A stretch of DNA of 7,770 bases from JBGPBY01 sp041481485 (GCA_041481485.1 JBGPBY010000355.1:1-7770), one strand, 5' to 3'. Shown: positions 1 through 5,902, numbered from the stretch's first letter. The notes: generated by a model from the letters alone, not told the origin. Made by a program: numbers and translations.

Positions 1-25
1 AATTCCGCCGCTGCTTCGATTTCAT
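1..25 (-). CDS. possible 5' end of a gene leaving the window
   Basis: On the minus strand an ATG at base 25 opens eight codons reading MKSKQRRN before the window ends. A GGAG stretch lies 4 bases upstream of the ATG, and the ATG is 33 bases past the stop of the DUF6152 gene on the same strand, so it could be the next gene of that unit. The basic residues would suit the start of a signal peptide or of a DNA-binding protein. Eight codons are too few to identify anything, and this may be chance. Confidence 0.25.
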
Positions 26-43
26 GATGCTCCGTTTCGAAGC
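13..43. repeat. 7-bp inverted repeat downstream of the DUF6152 gene
   Basis: GCTTCGA (13-19) and TCGAAGC (37-43) form a perfect 7-base inverted repeat with a 17-base loop, lying 16-46 bases after the minus-strand stop at 59. It could form a weak 3' hairpin, but no T-run follows it on the minus strand, so a classical intrinsic terminator is not supported. It also overlaps the possible start of the next gene. Confidence 0.25.
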
Positions 44-58
44 TCGCGATTTTACACC

Positions 59-514
59 TTATTCACTGGTCCGAATTTTGGGGACCACCTCATTTGCATC
101 GACATACAGAAAGCTGAACGGATTCACAAAATCTAACTGTGCAACTGTTCCGGTAAGACTGAAAGGCTTGCCAATGTCAGATTCCAGCGGAGGCGCCGAC
201 TTGCTTTGGAACCCGGAGGCTATGACGGTATCGTGGGACTTGATCATCTTGGAAAGCATTTCCTGGGTCCATCCCGCCTGCCTTAGGAAGTTTGGGGGAC
301 CGCCTTCCACGTGCCAGTTCTGGATCTTGCCGTTACTATCCGTCACGGCAATCCAAAGGGAAGAATGAGGGTTGATCCAATCACCGCCAGTGATTTCCCC
401 AGTCAGCGTTATTGGATTCAAGGAATCGTACTGAGCATCGAAGCTATGGTGTGCGAACAGCGGCGCAACAATTGAAACAGAAATAAGCACCGCAACGAGT
501 AACGTGTTTCTCAT
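59..514 (-). CDS. exported DUF6152 family protein
   Basis: Predicted small secreted protein of 151 residues with unknown function. Residues 1-21 are a signal peptide (basic start, hydrophobic core, cleavage after PLFA) and the mature protein begins HHSFDAQYD, the usual DUF6152 opening. The family signature follows: LTGEITGGDWINPHS (37-51), then NWHVEGGPPNFLRQAGW (66-82). The start was set at base 514 because GGAAGGGAG sits just upstream; an in-frame ATG at 556 would put extra residues before the signal peptide. Residues 118-140 repeat the LTG...NPxS strand pattern of residues 35-57, so the C-terminus looks like a second, shortened copy of the core beta motif. DUF6152 proteins are usually somewhat shorter, as I recall. 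Family assignment is confident; function is unknown, although a periplasmic ligand-binding role is conceivable. Confidence 0.85.
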   Translation of the reverse strand: MRNTLLVAVLISVSIVAPLFAHHSFDAQYDSLNPITLTGEITGGDWINPHSSLWIAVTDSNGKIQNWHVEGGPPNFLRQAGWTQEMLSKMIKSHDTVIASGFQSKSAPPLESDIGKPFSLTGTVAQLDFVNPFSFLYVDANEVVPKIRTSE

Positions 515-711
515 CGCGCTCCCTTCCGTGCCATCGGTAAAGACGGAATTTAACACATGCTCGCATAATGTTCAGGCTCCGACCGTAGCGCCTGTCCGTA
601 CTACCGGCAAGCCGTAGATTGGAAAGAAACGTTCCTCGCGACCGTAACTTTTTGCCTCCCGCAACGGATTACACTAACGAGAACGGCTCTGAGGTATTGT
701 GGGCGGCATTG
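515..711. other. divergent intergenic region
   Basis: This gap separates the DUF6152 gene (minus) from the sigma factor gene (plus) and should hold both promoters. On the minus strand TGAACA followed 15 bases later by TTAAAT is the best promoter-like pair upstream of the DUF6152 gene, but it is poor. On the plus strand I see no convincing ECF-type (GGAAC...CGTC) or housekeeping promoter. The sigma reading frame stays open back to a TTG at 619, but that codon has no ribosome site and the extra residues resemble no sigma region. Confidence 0.4.
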
Positions 712-1236
712 ATGAATCAGGAGCATAACGAGAGGCTGCTAGTCGAGGCTGCGCAACGAGACCCCTCTCGCTTCGCCGATTTATACGAGCAGAATTTTTA
801 CCGAGTCTTCGCATATGTCGCCCGGCGCGTCGGCAATCGCCACCAGACGGAGGACCTCACGGCGGACGTTTTCCGTGAAGCCCTGGCTGGAATCCAGAAG
901 TTTGAGTGGCGAGGACTGCCGTTTGCCACGTGGCTGTTGGGAATTGCCTCCCGCGTCGTGGCTGATCACTGGAAGCGTGCGGGCCGCGAATCCGGCAATC
1001 CGGCTCCGGATTCAGACTCAGCCGCAGCGCAGGAAATCGAACGCAGCGCCATGCTGTTCCAGTTGGTAGACCGGCTTCCGGAGGCTCAATTCCGCGTGAT
1101 TCACATGCGCTTCGTGGAAGAGAAAAGCATCCGGGAAATTGCCCGGGAACTCGGGCGGAGCGAGGGAGCGGTGAAGCAGCTTCAGCTCCGTGCCATCGAG
1201 AACTTGCGGACTCAAATGGAGGGCGCACATGCCTGA
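712..1236 (+). CDS. ECF-type RNA polymerase sigma-70 factor
   Basis: Alternative sigma factor that would direct RNA polymerase to a specific promoter set. With the ATG at 712 it has 174 residues, typical for the ECF group. Region 2 spans about residues 20-92: the RFADLYEQNFYRVFAYVARRV helix, then TEDLTADVFREAL (46-58) and FATWLLGIASRVVADHWKR (71-89), the part that contacts the -10 element. After a short linker, region 4 (about 115-168) has DRLPEAQFRVIHMRF and the helix-turn-helix SIREIARELGRSEGAVKQ. Start choice is uncertain: the ribosome site before 712 is weak (GGGCGG close by, GAGG 17 bases upstream) and the frame remains open to TTG 619. The stop overlaps the next gene by 8 bases, implying translational coupling. 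No C-terminal extension is seen. The ECF subgroup and regulon cannot be told from sequence alone. Confidence 0.88.
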   Translation: MNQEHNERLLVEAAQRDPSRFADLYEQNFYRVFAYVARRVGNRHQTEDLTADVFREALAGIQKFEWRGLPFATWLLGIASRVVADHWKRAGRESGNPAPDSDSAAAQEIERSAMLFQLVDRLPEAQFRVIHMRFVEEKSIREIARELGRSEGAVKQLQLRAIENLRTQMEGAHA

Positions 1237-2191
1237 TCGCGCACTCATCGAACAACTCGACCGAGCCATCGACGCACTGCTGGCTGGCGCGCAGACGCCA
1301 CCAGCCGATTCCGAACTCTCGCCGCTGATAGAAATCGCCCGTGGGCTGCGAGACCTGCCGGAAGAAGGCTTCAAGGCGCGGCTCGGCACAGAATTACAAA
1401 GGACAGCATCAATGCCGACATCAAGCACGATCGCATCCGCCGCGATCCACACCGTCACACCCTTCATCTACGTTCCGGACGGCGACGGGCTGATCGAGTT
1501 CATGAAACATACCTTTCATGCCGAAGAAGTAAACCGGCATCCTCATCGGCCTGGGGGTGGGTTTGTGGCCACGGTGAAAATCGGAGACACCGGCCTCATC
1601 GTCATGGCAGACGAGTCTGCGCGCGGCAGGGAAAGTCTTACCACGCTTCATGTGTACGTGAAGGATTGCGACGCTGTATACCAACGCTCGCTGGACGCCG
1701 GCGCCACATCCATGGGGGAACCCCGGGACACGACCTACGGAGAACGGGCAGGATTTGTGCAAGACCCCGCGGGCAACCACTGGTACATCGCGACACATCT
1801 TGGACCTGCTCCGGCCCTCGAAAGTGTCTGGACCGTTACACCCTTCGTGCATCACGTCAATGTGCGAAAGTACATTGAGTTCCTTGAGAGGGCCATGGGG
1901 GCGGTACAACTAGCCCTCCACGAGCATTCCGGCCGGGTGGTTTATGCCGCGGTTCGCATCGGAGACGCGGTTCTCGAGATGGGCCAACGTGAATCGCAAC
2001 TAAAAAGCAGCCTCTATATGCTCGTAGATGACGTCGATGCCGCGTACGATCGCGCCGTGGCTGCGGGCGCCATCTCAATAGCGCCGCCCGCTGACCAGCC
2101 CGTTGGCCTCCGCATGGCCGTGCTCAAGGATCCTTTTGGATACCAATGGATCGCGGCAAAACAATTAAGTGAGCTGGAGGGTGACCTTTAG
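1229..2191 (+). CDS. tandem VOC (PhnB/glyoxalase-like) protein with helical N-terminal extension
   Basis: A 320-residue protein in three parts. Residues 1-60 are predicted helical (LIEQLDRAIDALLAG, then IARGLRDLPEEGFKARLGTELQR) and resemble the short N-terminal segments of some anti-sigma factors. Residues 74-191 and 200-313 are two VOC domains that begin alike (VTPFIYV, VTPFVHH) and end alike (VQDPAGNHWYIATH, LKDPFGYQWIAAK), the DPxGxxW pattern of PhnB-type proteins. VOC proteins bind metals or small molecules in isomerase, dioxygenase or antibiotic-sequestering roles; the ligand here is unknown. The ATG at 1229 was chosen because GGAGG lies 6 bases before it, inside the sigma gene; an upstream in-frame ATG at 1190 lacks such support. 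The 8-base overlap suggests the pair is co-translated. An internal ATG at 1412 with AAAGGA 8 bases upstream could yield a VOC-only form. VOC assignment is confident; the anti-sigma idea is inference. Confidence 0.85.
   Translation: MPDRALIEQLDRAIDALLAGAQTPPADSELSPLIEIARGLRDLPEEGFKARLGTELQRTASMPTSSTIASAAIHTVTPFIYVPDGDGLIEFMKHTFHAEEVNRHPHRPGGGFVATVKIGDTGLIVMADESARGRESLTTLHVYVKDCDAVYQRSLDAGATSMGEPRDTTYGERAGFVQDPAGNHWYIATHLGPAPALESVWTVTPFVHHVNVRKYIEFLERAMGAVQLALHEHSGRVVYAAVRIGDAVLEMGQRESQLKSSLYMLVDDVDAAYDRAVAAGAISIAPPADQPVGLRMAVLKDPFGYQWIAAKQLSELEGDL
1398..1414 (+). promoter_or_regulatory. possible internal ribosome site and start inside the VOC gene
   Basis: AAAGGA (1398-1403) stands 8 bases before an in-frame ATG at 1412 (residue 62). 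The residues that follow, MPTSSTIASAAIHTVTPF, look like a normal beginning of a stand-alone PhnB-like protein. This could be a working secondary start, a relic of a fusion between a helical domain and a VOC gene, or coincidence. Confidence 0.3.
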
Positions 2192-2209
2192 GTACGACCT
2201 CAACAGTGC

Positions 2210-2244
2210 TTCCAGCAAACTGCCGCCGTCAGCGCGGCTGGGAA
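2210..2244. terminator. weak stem-loop between convergent genes
   Basis: In the 65-base gap between the VOC gene and the permease gene, TTCCAGC (2210-2216) can pair with GCTGGGAA (2237-2244) with one bulged base, and a GC-rich inner stem is possible (GCCGC with GCGGC). It could serve both converging transcripts. There is no clear T-run on either side, so intrinsic termination is only tentative. Confidence 0.25.
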
Positions 2245-2256
2245 CGCGACTACCTT

Positions 2257-3093
2257 TCACGCGGTACGCTGGATCAGAGGGCGGACCGCTGCCATCAGAA
2301 TCAGCACCGTCCCGAACGTGCAGACGATCGTTGCTCCAGTTGGAAGATCCAATTTCAATGACAGAAAAACCCCAAGCGCGGACACGATGGTTCCCATCGT
2401 CCAGCCGATGGCCAGCCGCCGACCTACAGTGTCGGCATACAGCATTGCGGCAACCGATGGAACAATCAGGTAGCAAAACACCAGCAGCACTCCCGCAATG
2501 GAAACCGACGAGGTCACGACAAATCCAAACGACGCATAAAACAGAAAATCCCAGAATTTCACGGATACACCCTGCGCTTCGGCCTTTTGGGCATCCATGG
2601 AAATCGCCAGGAACTTTCGCCGGAAGATGTAATGGAACAATCCAATCACTCCGTAAAGCGCTGCCGTCTTGCCGACTTCAGGCCAGGAGACCGCCAGAAT
2701 GTTGCCGACCAGCATGTCCTTCAGGTGCTCACTCTCCGAAGTGGATTTGCTCATCGCCAGAATCGCAGCCGCCGAAGCCACCGCGTAACATATGCCGATG
2801 ATCGCTTCCTGAGGAATTCGTGCCCGCCGGCTGCGAATTGTGGAGAACACAAATGCGCCGAGAAATGTAAATGCCAGGCTTACCCAGTACGCGAACCGCG
2901 AGTGCGGGTCGCCGCCGGTGACCGGCAAAAGCAATGCGATCGTGGCGCCGAGGGCTGCAATCTGCGCCAGCGACAGGTCCACAAAGATTACTCCCCGTTC
3001 GACCACGTGGACCCCGAGATACGCGTGAATCCCCGCAAGGATCAGACTGGCGACGAATGGCGCCGCCAGAAATTCAAGAACTGTTGTATCCAT
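2257..3093 (-). CDS. metal ABC transporter permease (ZnuB/TroC/MntB family, ABC-3)
   Basis: Inner-membrane channel subunit for uptake of zinc or manganese. The 278 residues contain about eight hydrophobic segments (roughly 8-27, 40-57, 68-86, 97-115, 140-157, 185-215, 228-246, 250-270). The family pattern GVHVVERGVIFVDLSLAQIAALG lies at 27-49, and EHLKDMLVGNILAVSW matches the conserved loop seen in this family. The length is usual for ABC-3 permeases. It starts 8 bases after the stop of the binding-protein gene with TAGGGA as ribosome site, so the two are surely co-transcribed. It is the last gene of the unit, and no ATP-binding subunit gene follows: the next gene is the convergent VOC gene. 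The metal cannot be decided from this subunit; zinc is favoured by neighbours and is an inference. Confidence 0.92.
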   Translation of the reverse strand: MDTTVLEFLAAPFVASLILAGIHAYLGVHVVERGVIFVDLSLAQIAALGATIALLLPVTGGDPHSRFAYWVSLAFTFLGAFVFSTIRSRRARIPQEAIIGICYAVASAAAILAMSKSTSESEHLKDMLVGNILAVSWPEVGKTAALYGVIGLFHYIFRRKFLAISMDAQKAEAQGVSVKFWDFLFYASFGFVVTSSVSIAGVLLVFCYLIVPSVAAMLYADTVGRRLAIGWTMGTIVSALGVFLSLKLDLPTGATIVCTFGTVLILMAAVRPLIQRTA

Positions 3094-3101
3094 CCGATTC
3101 C

Positions 3102-4040
3102 CTACTTCCCTGCTGATTTCTGGATTGCCGCTACCAGCATTGCCAGATCGTTATCGAACAACTTGATGTAGTCGGGGACATCCTTTGTACCGCCGACCGA
3201 TGGCGGCATCACCAGGACCTGGGCCCCGGAATCGCGGCCAATGGCGTTCGGCGTTTTCAGATCAAAGTACGGCTCGACCATCACAATCTTCACGTTGTCT
3301 TTTTTCATTTGATTGATGAGGTCCAGCGTGTGTTGTGGGGTTGGAGGAATGCCCGGTTTCGGTTCGACATATCCGACGATATCGAGTCCGAAGCGAGCCG
3401 CAAAGTTTGGGAATGAACGATGGTAGGTGACAATCTTTGTCCCTTTGTACGGGGCCATAAGCGCCAGCCAGCGTTTTTCGGCGGCATTCACACGGTTGAC
3501 AAAATCGTTGTAGCGCGGCTCAAAATAGGCACGATCGTTGGGCCGCAGCTTCACGAATCGGTCGAAGATTTCTTTGGCGATGATCTTGCCGTTCTCGGGA
3601 TCCATCCAATAGTGGGGGTTGCCCAGCGGATGAACGTCTCCTTCTGCCCGTGTGACCTGGCCTGAGGGAACTTCAAGAATCTGTGCCTGCAACGAGGCGT
3701 CAAGGTATCCGTCTGCGGCCACTTGGATTTTGGAGTTTCGGCTTTGGGCAATCAGCGGCGGCAGCCAGCCGATTTCCAATTCGCGCCCAACCAGAATCAG
3801 GAGATCGGCATCTTTCAGCTTGAGAATGAAGCTGGGCTTGGCTTCGACAAAATGCGGGTCCTGATATCCTTTGGCGATCGAATCAATGGCGATATGATCG
3901 CCGCCCACTTCGGCCGCAATCGACGCAAGGTCCTCCGTCGTTGCCACGACTTTCAGCTTGCTCTGAGCCTGCGCGTTGACGTTGCACGCGAAAATCACTC
4001 CGGCAATTGCCAAAATGTTCAGAAATACTTTGAATTTCAT
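3102..4040 (-). CDS. metal ABC transporter substrate-binding protein (ZnuA/TroA family)
   Basis: Periplasmic protein that captures Zn2+ or Mn2+ and delivers it to the permease. It has 312 residues with a signal peptide (1-25, likely cleavage after AQA); a lipobox reading at Cys19 is weaker because Phe precedes the AC. Mature sequence begins KLKVVATTEDLASIAAEVGGD, the cluster A-I opening. Likely metal ligands are His63 (DPHFVEAKPS), His143 (NPHYWMDP), His207 (TYHRSFPNFAARFGL) and an acidic residue near 256-260 (EPYFD). The His-rich loop of enterobacterial ZnuA is missing; only H137 and H143 lie in that area, so zinc versus manganese stays open. The start at 4040 was chosen for its GAGAGGTGA site; a GTG at 4055 would put the ribosome site inside the gene. 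It lies 15 bases after the porin gene. Confidence 0.92.
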   Translation of the reverse strand: MKFKVFLNILAIAGVIFACNVNAQAQSKLKVVATTEDLASIAAEVGGDHIAIDSIAKGYQDPHFVEAKPSFILKLKDADLLILVGRELEIGWLPPLIAQSRNSKIQVAADGYLDASLQAQILEVPSGQVTRAEGDVHPLGNPHYWMDPENGKIIAKEIFDRFVKLRPNDRAYFEPRYNDFVNRVNAAEKRWLALMAPYKGTKIVTYHRSFPNFAARFGLDIVGYVEPKPGIPPTPQHTLDLINQMKKDNVKIVMVEPYFDLKTPNAIGRDSGAQVLVMPPSVGGTKDVPDYIKLFDNDLAMLVAAIQKSAGK

Positions 4041-4055
4041 ATTCACCTCTCGCAC

Positions 4056-5297
4056 CTAGAATGGATGCGCGCCGTGCGCGCCAATTGCAAATTGAACTTG
4101 AAACAGGAATTCGTTGGCCGTTGGACCGTCCGCATAATTTGTCCGGCGATATTGCCCGCGGATCAAACTGAACTCGCTAGGCGAGTAGGACAGTATTGCC
4201 GACTGCCCCTTATCGACCAAGTCCGCATTTTCTGCCTGGCCACTGTGGTCATATCGGAAGCCCGTAAACCAGCGGCGCGCCAATTGATATTCGATGGATC
4301 CGTAGTAGCCTGCCGAATTCTGCGTTCCGCCGGGCTGCTCGCGCTTGCTCCACACATATTCCGAGCGGCCGACGAAGGAGTGGTAGACCGCACGTTGAAG
4401 CGGCTTCCAGCGTACCGTGGCATTGGCGTCGAATAGCCGCGTTGTGAACGGGTCGCCGGTTGTACCAACGGATGTGCCAGAGTCGTTGTGTCCACGGGCA
4501 AATGAAACGCCAAGGTCCAGATTGGTGTTGTTCGTGATGTCCTGGTATCCCCGGAGGTTAGCCACATAGATCAACTGACTCCGCTCGGACGATCTAAACA
4601 AGTTGACGCCGGAATCCCCCCGGAAAACTTCTCCCGTTGCTTCAAGAAAGAAAAAAGGATTGGGAATCAGCCGGGCCACGGAAAAGCCGGCAGAGTCGAT
4701 ACCGTCTTCTCCACCCACCAGATTTTTCGTTACTATCGGGCGATCGGTCCACGGCAGAACATGGTTGTGCAGCGTATTGACTTTTCCGAAAGCCGCGCGC
4801 TTCTTTCCGACTTTAAGCAGAATGCCGCCGGGTATTGCCGGAAACGTGATGTATCCCTCTTCGAGCGTGACTCCCTCCTCGCCAAACGACAAAAAGAAAT
4901 CCGCCTTGGCATACGGATCGACGGTGGCCTGAAATGCAACTTCCGTCTCGTGCATCTCCATTGAAGGCTCCGGTTGGACCTTGTTGGATCCGGCGGCTCC
5001 CAGGAAATCTCCAATTACGGAAATATCCGGATTGAAGACCTTCGACGCACTGACAGATCCACCGGTCACGCCCGCCGGCACCACCTGTTCCGGCGGTGGC
5101 GGCGGCGTCCGGTTCAGTTGCGCCTGAAGGTCTTCCAGTTGTTTTTGAAGGTCCTGAATCTTTTTGTCGTAGTCCGCTCGAAGAGCATCGATTTGCGCCC
5201 GGATTGCATTTACATCCGCAGCCTGCGGTGTTTGCGCCATCAGGGCCGGCGCCGGCAAAAGCAAAATGAGTATCACTATCAACAGGCAAGTTCTCAT
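4056..5297 (-). CDS. coiled-coil outer-membrane porin of a metal-uptake operon
   Basis: Predicted outer-membrane beta-barrel of 413 residues. Residues 1-21 form a signal peptide (cleavage after LMA). Residues 29-62 are a coiled coil with hydrophobic residues spaced 3/4 (I36, L39, Y43, I47, L50, L54, L57, L61), followed by five prolines (65-69); such a stalk often supports trimerisation. The rest alternates polar and hydrophobic residues with aromatic strand ends (EYVWSKRE, RWFTGFRYDHSG, LIRGQYRRTNY) as in porin barrels. The last strand FLFQVQFAIG is followed by the His-bearing tail AHGAHPF, whose terminal Phe fits a BAM signal. No TonB box or plug domain is visible. The start at 5297 has AAGGA 7 bases upstream; an ATG at 5330 would place residues before the signal peptide. 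Its position ahead of the metal-binding protein suggests it admits zinc or a zinc complex (inference). Confidence 0.8.
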   Translation of the reverse strand: MRTCLLIVILILLLPAPALMAQTPQAADVNAIRAQIDALRADYDKKIQDLQKQLEDLQAQLNRTPPPPPEQVVPAGVTGGSVSASKVFNPDISVIGDFLGAAGSNKVQPEPSMEMHETEVAFQATVDPYAKADFFLSFGEEGVTLEEGYITFPAIPGGILLKVGKKRAAFGKVNTLHNHVLPWTDRPIVTKNLVGGEDGIDSAGFSVARLIPNPFFFLEATGEVFRGDSGVNLFRSSERSQLIYVANLRGYQDITNNTNLDLGVSFARGHNDSGTSVGTTGDPFTTRLFDANATVRWKPLQRAVYHSFVGRSEYVWSKREQPGGTQNSAGYYGSIEYQLARRWFTGFRYDHSGQAENADLVDKGQSAILSYSPSEFSLIRGQYRRTNYADGPTANEFLFQVQFAIGAHGAHPF

Positions 5298-5341
5298 GAT
5301 GAATCCTTCCCACCACAATTCTGTGGTCATGGAGCGTTTCG

Positions 5342-5359
5342 AATTACGAATGTGTAATT
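5342..5359. promoter_or_regulatory. AT-rich inverted repeat upstream of the porin gene
   Basis: AATTAC (5342-5347) and GTAATT (5354-5359) are perfect inverted arms around 6 bases, lying about 45 bases before the porin start in the 65-base gap after the small CxxCH gene. The composition is distinctly AT-rich relative to its surroundings. It could be a binding site for a dimeric regulator or a small mRNA hairpin between the two genes. I cannot assign it to a known regulator. Confidence 0.3.
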
Positions 5360-5362
5360 GAA

Positions 5363-5647
5363 TTAGCTGGCAAAGGATGGGGTCGGAGGGCCGCGGACGA
5401 AGCGATCGAAAACCGGTTCGCGCGATATCGGACGGACTTCAGCAGTTTCCAGATTCCGTTCTGCCAGGACGGGGACGGGAAGAGCCGCGCGGACGGGATT
5501 ATCGATCGCCCGTTCGTAGCGGCCGTGACAAAGAACGCAGCCGGGATCATCCATGCCGGCATGACGGTGAACCAGCGTCGCGAAACTGGTAATGGTCAGG
5601 ATTGCCACCACCAGCACCAGGCTGAATCGCTTCCACGATGCGTTCAT
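5363..5647 (-). CDS. small membrane-anchored His/CxxCH protein, DUF2946-like
   Basis: A 94-residue protein with one hydrophobic segment (8-23) that may be a signal peptide or anchor, followed by HRHAG (27-31), DDPGCVLCHGRYE (33-45) and a polar, proline-rich tail ending VRGPPTPSFAS. A His cluster, then CxxC, then a tail with an R-x-PP ending recalls DUF2946-type small proteins often found near heavy-metal genes; this is a resemblance, not a firm match. CVLCH also fits the c-type haem motif, but a lone motif in so short a protein with the His cluster suggests metal binding instead. It is first in the metal-uptake block, 65 bases before the porin. Start at 5647 was chosen because it opens the hydrophobic segment; GGAGG lies 15 bases upstream, rather far, and the frame is open further to 5725, so the start is uncertain. 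Confidence 0.65.
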   Translation of the reverse strand: MNASWKRFSLVLVVAILTITSFATLVHRHAGMDDPGCVLCHGRYERAIDNPVRAALPVPVLAERNLETAEVRPISREPVFDRFVRGPPTPSFAS

Positions 5648-5682
5648 GTTGCCGCGATCATACCTCCGTGTTGTCCCGGAGC

Positions 5683-5692
5683 GCAATATTGC
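5683..5692. promoter_or_regulatory. palindrome GCAATATTGC, candidate operator of the metal-uptake block
   Basis: A perfect 10-base palindrome about 36 bases before the start of the first gene of the minus-strand metal block. On the minus strand it directly follows TATAGC, the best -10-like hexamer in this gap (no good -35 is seen). Fur-superfamily metal regulators such as Zur bind AT-rich palindromes in this type of position, so it is a candidate site. It is shorter than the usual 19-23 base boxes, and no regulator gene is in the window. Confidence 0.25.
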
Positions 5693-5752
5693 TATACTCG
5701 CCGAGGGTTTGGGTGTTGCGGGCACTCTCTTTGCGATTCGAGCCGCCTTCTC

Positions 5753-5780
5753 TTGATTTGAAACGACCGGCGTTGATATT
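5753..5780 (+). promoter_or_regulatory. weak promoter-like pair ahead of the M61 gene
   Basis: TTGATT (5753-5758) and GATATT (5775-5780) are 16 bases apart, each agreeing with the sigma-70 consensus at four of six positions. It lies about 120 bases before the M61 start and about 35 bases before the short ORF at 5815. It is the best pair I could find by eye and is not strong. Confidence 0.2.
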
Positions 5781-5814
5781 TGCCACCACGCAGAAAGGTT
5801 AGACGAGGTTCTCG

Positions 5815-5883
5815 ATGAAGGTTTCCATTAATTTCACTTTACCCGGCGGGTCCTCGATATCCGGCTGCGGCGAGTTCGAATAG
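5815..5883 (+). CDS. possible 22-codon leader ORF
   Basis: An ATG with GAGG 7 bases upstream opens a 22-codon frame, MKVSINFTLPGGSSISGCGEFE, that stops 19 bases before the M61 gene. Its ribosome site is better than that of the M61 gene itself, so it might act as a translated leader. The peptide has no run of a single amino acid, no hydrophobic segment and no resemblance I recognise. A short frame of this size can arise by chance. Confidence 0.2.
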   Translation: MKVSINFTLPGGSSISGCGEFE

Positions 5884-5902
5884 AAAGCCAGGCTGGGCCT
5901 TT

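Noticed and set aside
621..635. GGAAAGAAACGTTCC as an operator or ECF -35 element
   Set aside because: The symmetry is broken in the middle and no matching -10 element follows at a usual distance.
619..711. TTG at 619 as the start of the sigma factor
   Set aside because: No ribosome site precedes it, the extra 31 residues match no sigma region, and the ATG at 712 gives the usual ECF length.
857..1467. Long minus-strand open frames across the sigma and VOC genes
   Set aside because: They are antisense to clearly coding sequence, rich in Arg, Ser and Pro, and lack domain resemblance and ribosome sites.
2169..3171. Long plus-strand open frames across the permease gene
   Set aside because: They lie antisense to a well-supported ABC permease and have the low-complexity composition of shadow frames.
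4041..4055. GTG at 4055 as the start of the metal-binding protein
   Set aside because: It would place the strong GAGAGGTGA site inside the gene; the ATG at 4040 directly opens a normal signal peptide.
5530..5540. CVLCH as proof of a cytochrome c
   Set aside because: It is a single motif in a 94-residue protein with no cytochrome fold or distal Met ligand in a recognisable setting; the His cluster fits a metal-handling small protein at least as well.
5648..5664. Five-codon minus-strand frame ATGATCGCGGCAACATGA overlapping the small gene's start
   Set aside because: Its ATG stands only one base after the GGAGG, too close for efficient initiation, and five codons cannot be distinguished from chance.
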